A program made the translations under genes and the position numbers. DNA of 64,000 bases from Bacteroidales bacterium UBA1680 (GTDB lineage Bacteria > Bacteroidota > Bacteroidia > Bacteroidales > UBA932). Location of the stretch: the NCBI GenBank assembly GCA_002320605.1, contig DCKG01000039.1, positions 8,195 through 72,194 of the forward strand. The letters run 5' to 3'. The notes below the pieces were generated by a model. That model searched no databases. It saw only the letters and a list, made by a program, of their open reading frames with translations, and was not told the origin of the DNA. Shown one piece after another: positions 33,539 to 41,494 of the stretch; the first letter of the stretch is position 1, and each line of letters starts with the position of its first letter.

Positions 33539-35887
33539 TTGAATATGATTAAAAAGAATCTGGAGAGTTTGATTCGCCGCTATCCGATGGCTGTGGTCCT
33601 GAATTTCACAGGGCTGGTGGCTGCGTTCGTGGCGTTCGCTTTAATATTCCTGCAGGCCGATTATGAACTGTCATTCGACAAGTGTCATCCGACGGCGGAC
33701 CGGGTGTTCAGGGTCGATAAAAAGGGCGATGAATCGTTGTTCCGGAATATCCTTCCGAGGGGCTTTGTTGATGACATCATCGGCTCGTCGGCCCATATCG
33801 AGGCGGGGTGTAGCTTCATGCCATTTATGGGAGAGACATACTTCGCAGTTCAGGAGAATGGAAAAGCTCCGGTGGGCTATAAGAAGACGATGATTTACGT
33901 TTCGGAAGGATTCATCGACGTGTTTGGCATTACGATGGTAGAGGGTAACAGTCGCTCGTTGGAAATGCCGGGTTCTGTCATTATCCCAAAATCACTGGCG
34001 CAAGCGCTTTTTCCTGGCGAACCGGCTGCCGGAAAGCTGCTGAGAATAGATGCGGCGAACCTGCTGAACAGTACGAACGGGGAGGCCACGGTAACGGGGG
34101 TCTATGAAGACTTCCCGTCCAACACGCAGCTCGGCAATGACCTTTATATGTCCATAGGCGACTTTCAGAAGGGTTCTTACGGTGGGGCGAATTTCATCTG
34201 TTATCTGCTTCTGGACGATGCCGGCAATTCCCAATCGGTAGCAGACGAATTCAACGGCCACTTCGATTTTTCCTCCTATGAGAATTGGCTCACACCTATC
34301 GAGCTGGTACCTCTGACGAGCATATATTTCCGCAATGAAGGAAATGTCTATAAGAGCGGGAGCCGTTCGCAGCTGCTCCTGCTCATTTCGATCGCTATCT
34401 TGATTCTGGCTATCGGTCTGATTAATTTTACGAACTTTTATGTGGCGCTGACGCCGCTGCGCATCCGGAACATCAATCTGCAGAAGATTCTGGGATCATC
34501 AACGGCACGACTGCGTGCGCTGGTCGTGGTGGAGGCCGTCTTCTGGTGCATATGCGCCTTTGTCGTGGCTACGCTCCTCCTGTTGCCGGCATCTAATGCG
34601 CTGGTAACGCGGTGCGTGCTTATGCAGGCGTTTTCTTTTGGTGAGCACTGGCATCTGTTGCTCTTTGTCGGAACAGTTGCGTTGGCCACTGGCGTGATTG
34701 CCGGCCTCTGGCCAGCTATCTATTCCACGTCCGGTCAGCCAGCAATGATTCTGCGAGGTAACTTCGGTTTGTCCGAGTCAGGTAAAGGACTGCGGGCGAT
34801 CCTAGTGGGCGTGCAGCTAGTCGTGTCCATAGCATTGATGATTTTTGTGCTGTTCGTGCAGCGGCAAAGCCGGTACATGCAGGAATATCCTTGCGGTTAT
34901 GACAAGGGCAATCTGGCCGTGGTGGATATTGGCGAAGAGAACAGCAAGACCAAATCAGACTGGCTGCGTGAACAACTTCGGACGATTCCGGAAGTGGAAG
35001 ACGTAGCTTATGCGATGGAACTTATCGGAGGAGCAGATACTTATTGTACTCAATCCACTGATTTTGGCGATGGGAGCGTGATGTATAGCTTGATATACTG
35101 TTCTTGGAATTTTCCTGAGGTAATGGGGCTTAAGCTCACCGAAGGCAGACTCTTCAGGGAAGGTGATTATGGCCCAGTTCTGCTGACGCAAGGAATGCGT
35201 GTGCATGGCGCTAAGCTTGAAGTATATGAGGAGCTCGGGGACGTATCTCCGGTCGTGGGGTTCGTGGAAGATGTGAATATCACATCGCTGCGAAAGGCGG
35301 ATTCCCCGGTGGGATTCTTAGCCATCGACCCGAAGAAGAACCTCACGTTACCGTATGCATATATCCGGCTCTCGGAGGGCGCTGACCGCTTTGCTACAGT
35401 GGATAAGATCCAGGCCGTCTTGAAAGAGATGGATCCGACGATGCCGTTTGAAGTGCGGTTCTATGATTTCATCGGCAAGAATTTGTATAGCGGAGAGGAA
35501 CGGCTGCGGCTGGCAGTTTGGCTGTTCTCGCTTCTGGCGGTGCTGTTATCGCTGGTGGGCATCTGGGGGCAGGTGCTGATGGATGTGCAGTATAAGAGGA
35601 TGGAGATTTCGGTGAAGCGGGCGTTTGGAGCTGAGGTGAACCAGATTACTGGGGAGGGCTTGAGGATTTACCTTCGGACGCTTGCCATCTGCTATGTGAT
35701 TGCCGCACCGGTGGGATGGCTGATTGTGCGGCACTATCTGGAGCAGTTCTCGCACAGAGTGGGATTCCTGCCGTCAGTGTTTGTGATAGCGCTGGTTGTG
35801 GTTGGACTGCTTTGCTCAGCCGTAGTGTTGTACCACTATCTCAAGATGGCCTGGACCAATCCAGCCGAAGCGCTGAAGAAGGAATAG
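33539..35887 (+). CDS. FtsX/MacB-type ABC transporter permease
   Basis: A 782-residue inner-membrane protein with the layout of Bacteroidetes MacB-like permeases: an N-terminal helix, a periplasmic MacB core domain (ADYELSFDKCHP...GITMVEGNSRSLEMPGSVIIPKSLA), FtsX helices (near 280-400), a second helix-plus-periplasmic unit and C-terminal FtsX helices with YKRMEISVKRAFGA. Such permeases export lipoproteins, peptides or small toxins with an ATPase. No ATP-binding gene is adjacent, so it is an orphan or works with a distant subunit. A start at 33545 is also possible. Confidence 0.85.
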   Translation: MNMIKKNLESLIRRYPMAVVLNFTGLVAAFVAFALIFLQADYELSFDKCHPTADRVFRVDKKGDESLFRNILPRGFVDDIIGSSAHIEAGCSFMPFMGETYFAVQENGKAPVGYKKTMIYVSEGFIDVFGITMVEGNSRSLEMPGSVIIPKSLAQALFPGEPAAGKLLRIDAANLLNSTNGEATVTGVYEDFPSNTQLGNDLYMSIGDFQKGSYGGANFICYLLLDDAGNSQSVADEFNGHFDFSSYENWLTPIELVPLTSIYFRNEGNVYKSGSRSQLLLLISIAILILAIGLINFTNFYVALTPLRIRNINLQKILGSSTARLRALVVVEAVFWCICAFVVATLLLLPASNALVTRCVLMQAFSFGEHWHLLLFVGTVALATGVIAGLWPAIYSTSGQPAMILRGNFGLSESGKGLRAILVGVQLVVSIALMIFVLFVQRQSRYMQEYPCGYDKGNLAVVDIGEENSKTKSDWLREQLRTIPEVEDVAYAMELIGGADTYCTQSTDFGDGSVMYSLIYCSWNFPEVMGLKLTEGRLFREGDYGPVLLTQGMRVHGAKLEVYEELGDVSPVVGFVEDVNITSLRKADSPVGFLAIDPKKNLTLPYAYIRLSEGADRFATVDKIQAVLKEMDPTMPFEVRFYDFIGKNLYSGEERLRLAVWLFSLLAVLLSLVGIWGQVLMDVQYKRMEISVKRAFGAEVNQITGEGLRIYLRTLAICYVIAAPVGWLIVRHYLEQFSHRVGFLPSVFVIALVVVGLLCSAVVLYHYLKMAWTNPAEALKKE

Positions 35888-35929
35888 GCAACCTCCCCAC
35901 GCATCGCAGGACAACCCTTCGGTATCGTT

Positions 35930-36388
35930 CCGGATGACGGGGTAGATCGTTCTGGATGACCAAGTTCGCGATGACGGTGTTGGTCGTACAGGATGAGAGG
36001 GGTGGAATTTCGCAAAGTGCTGTCGGAACAAATCCTCCCGGTGGCTCTGCAAAGGTGTGTCGGTCGACAACGTGACTCTTGGGAGGCCTCGATGTCGAGA
36101 CATGCCCTTCCCTACGCACTTCTGTGCAGCCTGCCTCGACAGCGTTCTGCGAGACACTTCTTCCGGAGGGTTTGAATATCCGTATGCGATTCTTTATTCG
36201 CATCATCGACAAGGTTTTGTGAAACCTTGAAGAGAGGTTGTGACTATTCATAATCGTAGGCAATGGTGATATTCATTATAAGCGCTGAGGAGACTATTCG
36301 CATTGCCAACCCCTGTTCTGTGAACAGGGTGGGCGATGCAGCCCTTCATTACAAGCCAGCCGGTGGCACTATGCCGTTGCCGATAAAT
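35930..36388. repeat. Dispersed composite repeat, copy A
   Basis: A short array of GGATGAC units (35930-36000) runs into a unit of about 397 bases (35992-36388) that is about 90% identical over its first 180 bases to 63167-63564. Several frames are open in both copies, yet the 18 differences in that stretch fall 7/5/6 over the three codon positions, so no frame is under protein-coding constraint. The unit contains two hairpins, one an 8 bp stem CAAGGTTT/AAACCTTG. Confidence 0.85.
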
Positions 36389-36485
36389 GTAATTCAGGGC
36401 GAGGGCATGGATGAATCCTTTGTGACTACAGCGTTACCAGAAGCCCCGTTTTTCCTAAGTGAGGGACAGTCCGCCAGAAGACCGC

Positions 36486-36519
36486 AAAAAGTCCCGAACA
36501 TATTCATGTCCAGGACTTT
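36486..36519 (-). terminator. Terminator of tRNA-Ser(GGA)
   Basis: On the minus strand, a 14 bp stem starting AAAGTCCTGGACAT (two G-T pairs, 4-base loop) followed by TT, just past the tRNA 3' end. Confidence 0.7.
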
Positions 36520-36522
36520 CTG

Positions 36523-36610
36523 CGGAGAGACCGAGATTCGAACTCGGGAAACCCTTTGGGAGTTTACACGCTTTCCAGGCGTGCCTCTTAAGCCACTCGA
36601 GCATCTCTCC
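36523..36610 (-). tRNA. tRNA-Ser(GGA)
   Basis: 88-nt class II tRNA. The acceptor GGAGAGA pairs with TCTCTCC, the anticodon loop is CTGGAAA (anticodon GGA), it has a long variable arm and a T-arm with AGTTCGAATCT. CCA is not encoded. No integrase is adjacent here. Confidence 0.95.
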
Positions 36611-36621
36611 AGTAACCAATG

Positions 36622-36648
36622 AGTCCCGTTCCAAACCGGAACGGGACT
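36622..36648 (-). terminator. Hairpin between the aldo/keto reductase gene and tRNA-Ser(GGA)
   Basis: Perfect 11 bp stem AGTCCCGTTCC / GGAACGGGACT with a 5-base loop. It starts directly after the tRNA promoter box. It lies 57 bases past the reductase stop, so it may end that operon, though no T-run follows. Confidence 0.45.
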
Positions 36649-36649
36649 G

Positions 36650-36657
36650 CAAATATA
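36650..36657 (-). promoter_or_regulatory. Promoter -7 box of tRNA-Ser(GGA)
   Basis: TATATTTG on the minus strand; TTTC sits 20 bases upstream in place of TTTG. Confidence 0.6.
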
Positions 36658-36705
36658 GGAATAATCCTGAGAATCTTGAAATTTTTTATCGTCTGCGGAA
36701 AATCC

Positions 36706-38115
36706 TTACAGCGTGTCCTGCTTAAGCTTTTCGATGTATCGGTCGATCTGGCGCATCCTTTTCGGGATTTCGATGCTCTGAGGACAGTGAATCACGCACT
36801 GGTTGCATCCAGTGCAGTGGCTGGCCTGCCTGTCGGATGGGATGGTCCTATCGTAGCCTACCAAGAATGCCCTGCGCAGCTTGCCATAGTTTTCCTGCTC
36901 CTTCGTCTGGGCAAAATCACCATTGTTGATGCAATTATTGTAATATTTGAATATTCCAGGAATATCCAGCCCGTATGGGCAAGGCATGCAATATTTGCAA
37001 TCGTTGCAGTCTATGAGCGGGTAATTAGCTATGGCATCGGCTAAAGTGGTGTCCAAATAGGACATCTCTTCTTCAGTGAGAGGCTTGAAGTCCATGAACG
37101 TCTTCAGGTTGTCTTTCAGATGCTCCATGTAGACCATGCCGCTGAGAATCGTGAGAATCCTAGGGTGAGAGCCAACGTACCTGAAAGCCCAGGATGCAAG
37201 CGTCGCCTGAGCATCTCTCTCCTTCAGTCTTCTGGCTATGTTTTCCGCCGGAGTCGCCAGTCTGCCACCCTGCAGAGGCTCCATGACCACGATAGGGATG
37301 TTCCTCTTGTCCAGCTGTTCGTACAGATATTCCGCATTCACGTTCCTCTGGCCGTCGGCATGGTTCCAGTCATAGTAATTCATCTGAATCTGCACGAAAT
37401 CGTAGTGGTAAGCATCGGTGAGGGCGAGCAGAGAGTCGAACTGCGCCTGGTTGCCATGGAAAGAGAATCCGAGCTGACGTATTCGGCCTGCCTCTCGCTC
37501 TTTCATCAGGAAATCCATCATTCCGTTATCCACGTAGCGGACTTTGAATGCATCCACGCCGCCTCTTCCGATGGAATGGAGGAGATAGTAATCGATGTAA
37601 TCGGTCTTCAAGTACTTGAAGGAGTCCTGATACATCTTTAACGATGCCTGCCGCGAAGCATCATTGAAGTTGGATAGCTTCGTGGCTATGAAATAGTCCT
37701 TCCTGTCGTGACGGCTAAGCGCCTGCCCGACAGCACCCTCCGACTGCCCTCTGATATATGCCGGGGAAGTGTCGAAATAGTTCACGCCGTGTGCCAAGGC
37801 GTAATCAATCAGGTTGTTGACGTTTTCCTGATCTACGACATCCTTCCCGTCAGCGCCTTTCTTCACCGAGAATCTCATGCATCCATATCCCAGCAAGGAT
37901 ACCTTATCTCCATTGCCAGCAGTTCTCATTTCCATCTTGCCAGTGTCCAGGACGCTGTCTGGATTGGCGGAGGTTTCTCCGCCGAGCACTTCTGCGGTTT
38001 TTTGGGGAGCGCAAGCTCCAGCCATCGCCACGGCGCCGACCGCAGCAGCAGCTATTCCCGAATCCTTCAAGAACTCGCGGCGACTCAATTTATTGCTTTC
38101 CTTTTTCATATTCAA
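36706..38115 (-). CDS. Aldo/keto reductase with Tat-like leader and C-terminal 4Fe-4S clusters
   Basis: A 469-residue protein. The leader MNMKKESNKLSRREFLKDSG plus an Ala-rich stretch ending GAC looks like a twin-arginine signal, perhaps with a lipobox. The aldo/keto reductase barrel follows (LLGYGCMRFS, NYFDTSPAY, IATKL, LLHSIG carry the usual Asp, Tyr, Lys, His). The C-terminus has cysteine clusters CNDCKYCMPCPYG and CTGCNQCVIHCP, binding iron-sulfur centres. It directly follows the membrane iron-sulfur protein gene and probably takes electrons from it. Substrate unknown. Confidence 0.85.
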   Translation of the reverse strand: MNMKKESNKLSRREFLKDSGIAAAAVGAVAMAGACAPQKTAEVLGGETSANPDSVLDTGKMEMRTAGNGDKVSLLGYGCMRFSVKKGADGKDVVDQENVNNLIDYALAHGVNYFDTSPAYIRGQSEGAVGQALSRHDRKDYFIATKLSNFNDASRQASLKMYQDSFKYLKTDYIDYYLLHSIGRGGVDAFKVRYVDNGMMDFLMKEREAGRIRQLGFSFHGNQAQFDSLLALTDAYHYDFVQIQMNYYDWNHADGQRNVNAEYLYEQLDKRNIPIVVMEPLQGGRLATPAENIARRLKERDAQATLASWAFRYVGSHPRILTILSGMVYMEHLKDNLKTFMDFKPLTEEEMSYLDTTLADAIANYPLIDCNDCKYCMPCPYGLDIPGIFKYYNNCINNGDFAQTKEQENYGKLRRAFLVGYDRTIPSDRQASHCTGCNQCVIHCPQSIEIPKRMRQIDRYIEKLKQDTL

Positions 38116-39663
38116 TTAAGATAAATGGTGGACCTCGTAACCGTTGACTGTAATGGCGCTGATCGGCCTTGAAGGGCAGAGGTTCTCGCAAGCTCCGCAG
38201 CCAATGCATTTCTCCTCGTTCACGGTTGGGATTCGGAGGCTTTCTTTGTTCTCAGGATCTTTGCGCACCATCATGATGGCTCCCACCGGACAGTGCCTGG
38301 CGCAGTTGCCGCAGCTGACCGTATCCTTATTCACTATGCACAAATCGTAATTGACGCTGGCTGTGCCGACCTTCCACTGAGTCTTCTCCTGGGGAGTGAT
38401 CTTGATGATGGCTCCGGCAGGACAGACCTCAGAGCATTTCGTGCACTCGGGACGGCAGTAGCCCCTCTCGTAAGACATTTCTGGCTGCATCAGATGGCTG
38501 AGGCTTCTTGACGGCCGCAGGACATCGTTCGGGCATGCCGATACGCACAGCTGGCAAGCGGTGCAATGCTGGTAGAATGCCTTGATGCTCTCCGAGCCGA
38601 AAGGAGTAATCGGAACCTCTCTCGGCGGAGCCTGCTTAGGCACTATTTCAGCGAACCCGCCGTCCAATTTCTTCGTTCCGGTAGAGTCGGCCTGAGCCTG
38701 AGCCGCAAACTGAGATAACGTGGAAACACCCAGGATCGTGGCCCCGCCTATCAGGAAGGCCCTCCTCCCCTGATCTTGCGCAGTCTCGTCGGCTGCCTTC
38801 GCTTTGCCGGCATCCGCCTTGGCCTTGGAGCCACCCCAGGCAAACTTGTATTTCAGAGCGCCGAATTTGCAATTATCCAGGCAGTCGAAGCAGTCCACGC
38901 ACCGGCTGTAATCTATTCTTTGGGCATCTTTCTGAATCTCGATGCAAGAAGCCTTGCAATGCTTTTCGCATGAATGGCATTTTGTGCATTTCGAAGAATC
39001 AATCATTGGGCGAAACATGGCGAATCGCGAGAAGAAGCTTAGCGTGGTTCCCACAGGGCAGATGTCGTTGCAATATGTCCTGCCGCCTCTCCATGCAAGG
39101 ACAATCACTATCACGAACGTGGCAGCGGCGATTATGAATGTCGGCAGGCTGCGGATCCAAACCTCTTTCGTCACGAAAGCGTAGCTGTCGCGGCGCTCTG
39201 CGAAATATGCCAGCAGGTTGTTGCCCCAATGATATATAGGGGAGAAAAGGTTCTGGACGAATCTGCCGTAAGAGCTGTACGGCGCCAGCAGAGACACGAT
39301 GAAATGAATGCCGGCGATGAGGGCAATTACGAATATTACGAATATGCCATAGCGCAGCCATTTCATTTCCTTTGAATATGTGAACCTGGCTTTCTTGCCT
39401 TTGCGTCTTGCGCTTAACCATGAAATGCCGTCCTGGAACACTCCGAGAGGACAGATGGTCGAGCAATATACACGTCCGAACAGGATCGTGAGCAATAACA
39501 AGGCTATGATCACCACTGCATTCAGGGCCATCACTGCCGGGAGGAATTGTATTTTTGCCAGCCAGCCAAACCAGTGATGAAGCGCTCCTGAAATGTCTAG
39601 AAACAGCAGTGTGATTGCGGCGAACAAGACCACCGCCACGGTGATTCTGATTTTTCTGAGCAT
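38116..39663 (-). CDS. NapH-like membrane iron-sulfur protein fused to NapG-like ferredoxin domain
   Basis: A 515-residue protein. Residues 1-215 form a NapH-like membrane part with CSTICPLGVFQDG and CNDICPVGTTL motifs; ferredoxin clusters follow (CTKCHSCEKHCKASC, CVDCFDCLDNC). Around 297 a Tat-like segment GRRAFLIGGATILG appears inside the chain, then a NapG-like tail with several clusters (CTACQLCVSACPNDV, CTKCSEVCPAGA, CGNCARHCPVGA, CIGCGACENLCP). It looks like a NapH-NapG fusion that kept the second protein's signal. It likely moves electrons from quinol to the reductase gene that follows directly. Confidence 0.82.
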   Translation of the reverse strand: MLRKIRITVAVVLFAAITLLFLDISGALHHWFGWLAKIQFLPAVMALNAVVIIALLLLTILFGRVYCSTICPLGVFQDGISWLSARRKGKKARFTYSKEMKWLRYGIFVIFVIALIAGIHFIVSLLAPYSSYGRFVQNLFSPIYHWGNNLLAYFAERRDSYAFVTKEVWIRSLPTFIIAAATFVIVIVLAWRGGRTYCNDICPVGTTLSFFSRFAMFRPMIDSSKCTKCHSCEKHCKASCIEIQKDAQRIDYSRCVDCFDCLDNCKFGALKYKFAWGGSKAKADAGKAKAADETAQDQGRRAFLIGGATILGVSTLSQFAAQAQADSTGTKKLDGGFAEIVPKQAPPREVPITPFGSESIKAFYQHCTACQLCVSACPNDVLRPSRSLSHLMQPEMSYERGYCRPECTKCSEVCPAGAIIKITPQEKTQWKVGTASVNYDLCIVNKDTVSCGNCARHCPVGAIMMVRKDPENKESLRIPTVNEEKCIGCGACENLCPSRPISAITVNGYEVHHLS

Positions 39664-39689
39664 TGGGAAAAAATCGTTAACGTTTTGGA

Positions 39690-39697
39690 CAAATATA
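39690..39697 (-). promoter_or_regulatory. Promoter -7 box of the iron-sulfur/reductase operon
   Basis: TATATTTG on the minus strand, 26 bases before the ATG; no clear -33 element. Confidence 0.55.
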
Positions 39698-39750
39698 GCA
39701 AAAAATCGTTTCCTCGACTTTTACATATTACTTATTATTTGATATTTTTT

Positions 39751-40734
39751 TCAGGCCTGATGCTCTTTCTCGTATTTATCCAAAGCCTCGGCCATGAGCA
39801 CGCGGCCTTTTTCGGAGATTTCGTTTCCTTTGGCATAGTCTGGGATGGCTCCGTACGAGTCGAAGCTCATCTGCACGAGTATGTCAGGAGGGTAGAGCCG
39901 AGTCTCCAGCTTCGCTATCGTGTGATTTGCGATGGCAAATGACCTGGTGATGATGGAGAAGTAATTATCATCGGCGGACACCGGAGACTTGATTTTTTCG
40001 CTGTTGAGCGCTTTCTTGATCATTCTCTGGCTCTCGCTGCCAATCAGCTTAACCTTTTCCAGCATCGATATGTCTTTCAAGCCGGAAACGTACCTGACCA
40101 TGTCACGTGCCTCGTTTTTGGATTTTTCGGCTTCCTGTCTCTGTTTGTATGCGCTTTTCAGGAATGCTTCGATTATGTCCGTGTCGGTGACGTTCACGTC
40201 GAAGCCCACCAGAATGTCGTGCCCATTCCTCTGCACGTATTCGAGTGGGAAGGTGCTTACGAGCCCTCCGTCCACGAAAGTGCGCCAGCCGTTCTTGCTA
40301 GGCATGAATAGGCTAGGAATTGAAATGGAGGCTCTTATGGCATCGAAAAGCTTTCCTTTCCGGAATGCCACCGGCTCGCCGGTGTAGAGGTCCGTTCCTA
40401 CAGCCACGTAAGGAATTCGCAGATTCTCGATTTTCACGTTTGGGACGACGGATTCGATTGCCTCCATCACTTTCATGCCTTTGAGGACATATCTTTTGTT
40501 GATGGAGAAGTCGAGTAGCCTCATCAGCTTGAAATTATTGAGCGAGAACAGCCACTCCTTGAATTCGGGAAGTTTCCCTGCGGCGTAGATTCCGCCAACT
40601 AGAGAACCTATGGAAGACCCCGCTACAGAAGTTATGCTGTAGCCTCTGGCTTCCAGCTCTTCAATGGCGCCGATGTAGGCGAACCCTCTAGGACCGCCGC
40701 TAGACAGCACGAGGGCGACGTCTTTAGTTTTCAT
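39751..40734 (-). CDS. Patatin-like phospholipase
   Basis: A 327-residue lipid acyl hydrolase of the RssA/NTE type. The oxyanion loop SSGGPRGFAYIG, the nucleophile elbow GSSIG (Ser) and the DGG of FVDGGLVSTFPLEYV (Asp of the dyad) are all present. No signal peptide, so probably cytosolic and membrane-associated. It is preceded on the minus strand by a possible TATATTCG box near 40760. Confidence 0.9.
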   Translation of the reverse strand: MKTKDVALVLSSGGPRGFAYIGAIEELEARGYSITSVAGSSIGSLVGGIYAAGKLPEFKEWLFSLNNFKLMRLLDFSINKRYVLKGMKVMEAIESVVPNVKIENLRIPYVAVGTDLYTGEPVAFRKGKLFDAIRASISIPSLFMPSKNGWRTFVDGGLVSTFPLEYVQRNGHDILVGFDVNVTDTDIIEAFLKSAYKQRQEAEKSKNEARDMVRYVSGLKDISMLEKVKLIGSESQRMIKKALNSEKIKSPVSADDNYFSIITRSFAIANHTIAKLETRLYPPDILVQMSFDSYGAIPDYAKGNEISEKGRVLMAEALDKYEKEHQA

Positions 40735-40819
40735 CAGAATATTAATGGGTTTTTACGAATATACCAATTTTTTAGGAATATGCTCTATTCCAATAAGGAT
40801 GTGCCTTTATGAACATTCT

Positions 40820-41494
40820 CTATTCCAACACGATGAGGGCGATGGAAGGGTGGGAGAAGGTGAGGGTCACCGTGTCTGCGGAGGCTCTGTTGAGGGTCGC
40901 CTTCCACCAGTTGTCGAAGACGACGTGGTCCAGAGGCCACTGCAGCCCGGAAGACTTTATGTTCAATGAATTGTCCGGACTGAATATGGAGACAGGGCGG
41001 CCTTCCCCGACTTGCAGAGAGCATGAATCGGTGAGGGCGAATATGGTTGCCCTGTCGGAGACCATGTCCACGTAAGGGGCGCCTTTTGCGGGAAAACCGC
41101 AGGCTCCGCACTCACGGGCATATTCCATCAGAAGCGACATATTCCCGATGGTATGGACCTCTCTTTTGCCGGTGGCACCAAGAATATGAACTATGCCGAC
41201 ATTTGGCCAATGCTCCATCAGGAAGCGGAAAGCTTTGGTCTGGTCGTTGTGTTCCTGCTCGGTGAAATGATGCACGATGCTGGAATATTCTTCTCGAAGT
41301 TTCGGCGAGAGTGAGTCCATGTCACCTACGATGGCATCAGGCAACCGTTTTTCTTTGAATATTTTGTCTCGGTGCTTCAGGAAGCCCTCGAAAGCATCAT
41401 CGCAGCATATTATTATGTCTGCCTGCCGAAGTAGGTAGAGCGGATATTCAGCCCTTGGGAAGTCCCCAGCCCCTAATATTACAGCTGTTTTCAT
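40820..41494 (-). CDS. thiN: Thiamine pyrophosphokinase
   Basis: Transfers pyrophosphate from ATP to thiamine to give TPP. The 224-residue protein has the DAIVGDMDSL motif, the NDQTKAF motif and GATGKREVHTIGN, as in the family. The ATG overlaps the stop of the LptF/G-Fmt fusion (ATGA), so it is cotranscribed and coupled. No TPP riboswitch is seen. Confidence 0.9.
   Translation of the reverse strand: MKTAVILGAGDFPRAEYPLYLLRQADIIICCDDAFEGFLKHRDKIFKEKRLPDAIVGDMDSLSPKLREEYSSIVHHFTEQEHNDQTKAFRFLMEHWPNVGIVHILGATGKREVHTIGNMSLLMEYARECGACGFPAKGAPYVDMVSDRATIFALTDSCSLQVGEGRPVSIFSPDNSLNIKSSGLQWPLDHVVFDNWWKATLNRASADTVTLTFSHPSIALIVLE

Noticed and set aside
35841..36263. Long minus-strand open frame (140 codons) in repeat copy A, with a 91-codon counterpart at 63163-63438
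   Set aside because: Both translations are similar only because the DNA is. Other frames are equally conserved and substitutions show no codon-position bias, so I treat it as noncoding repeat.
40735..41494. TPP riboswitch expected near the thiamine pyrophosphokinase gene
   Set aside because: The gene starts inside the stop of the upstream fusion gene, leaving no leader, and no TPP-type motif is visible.
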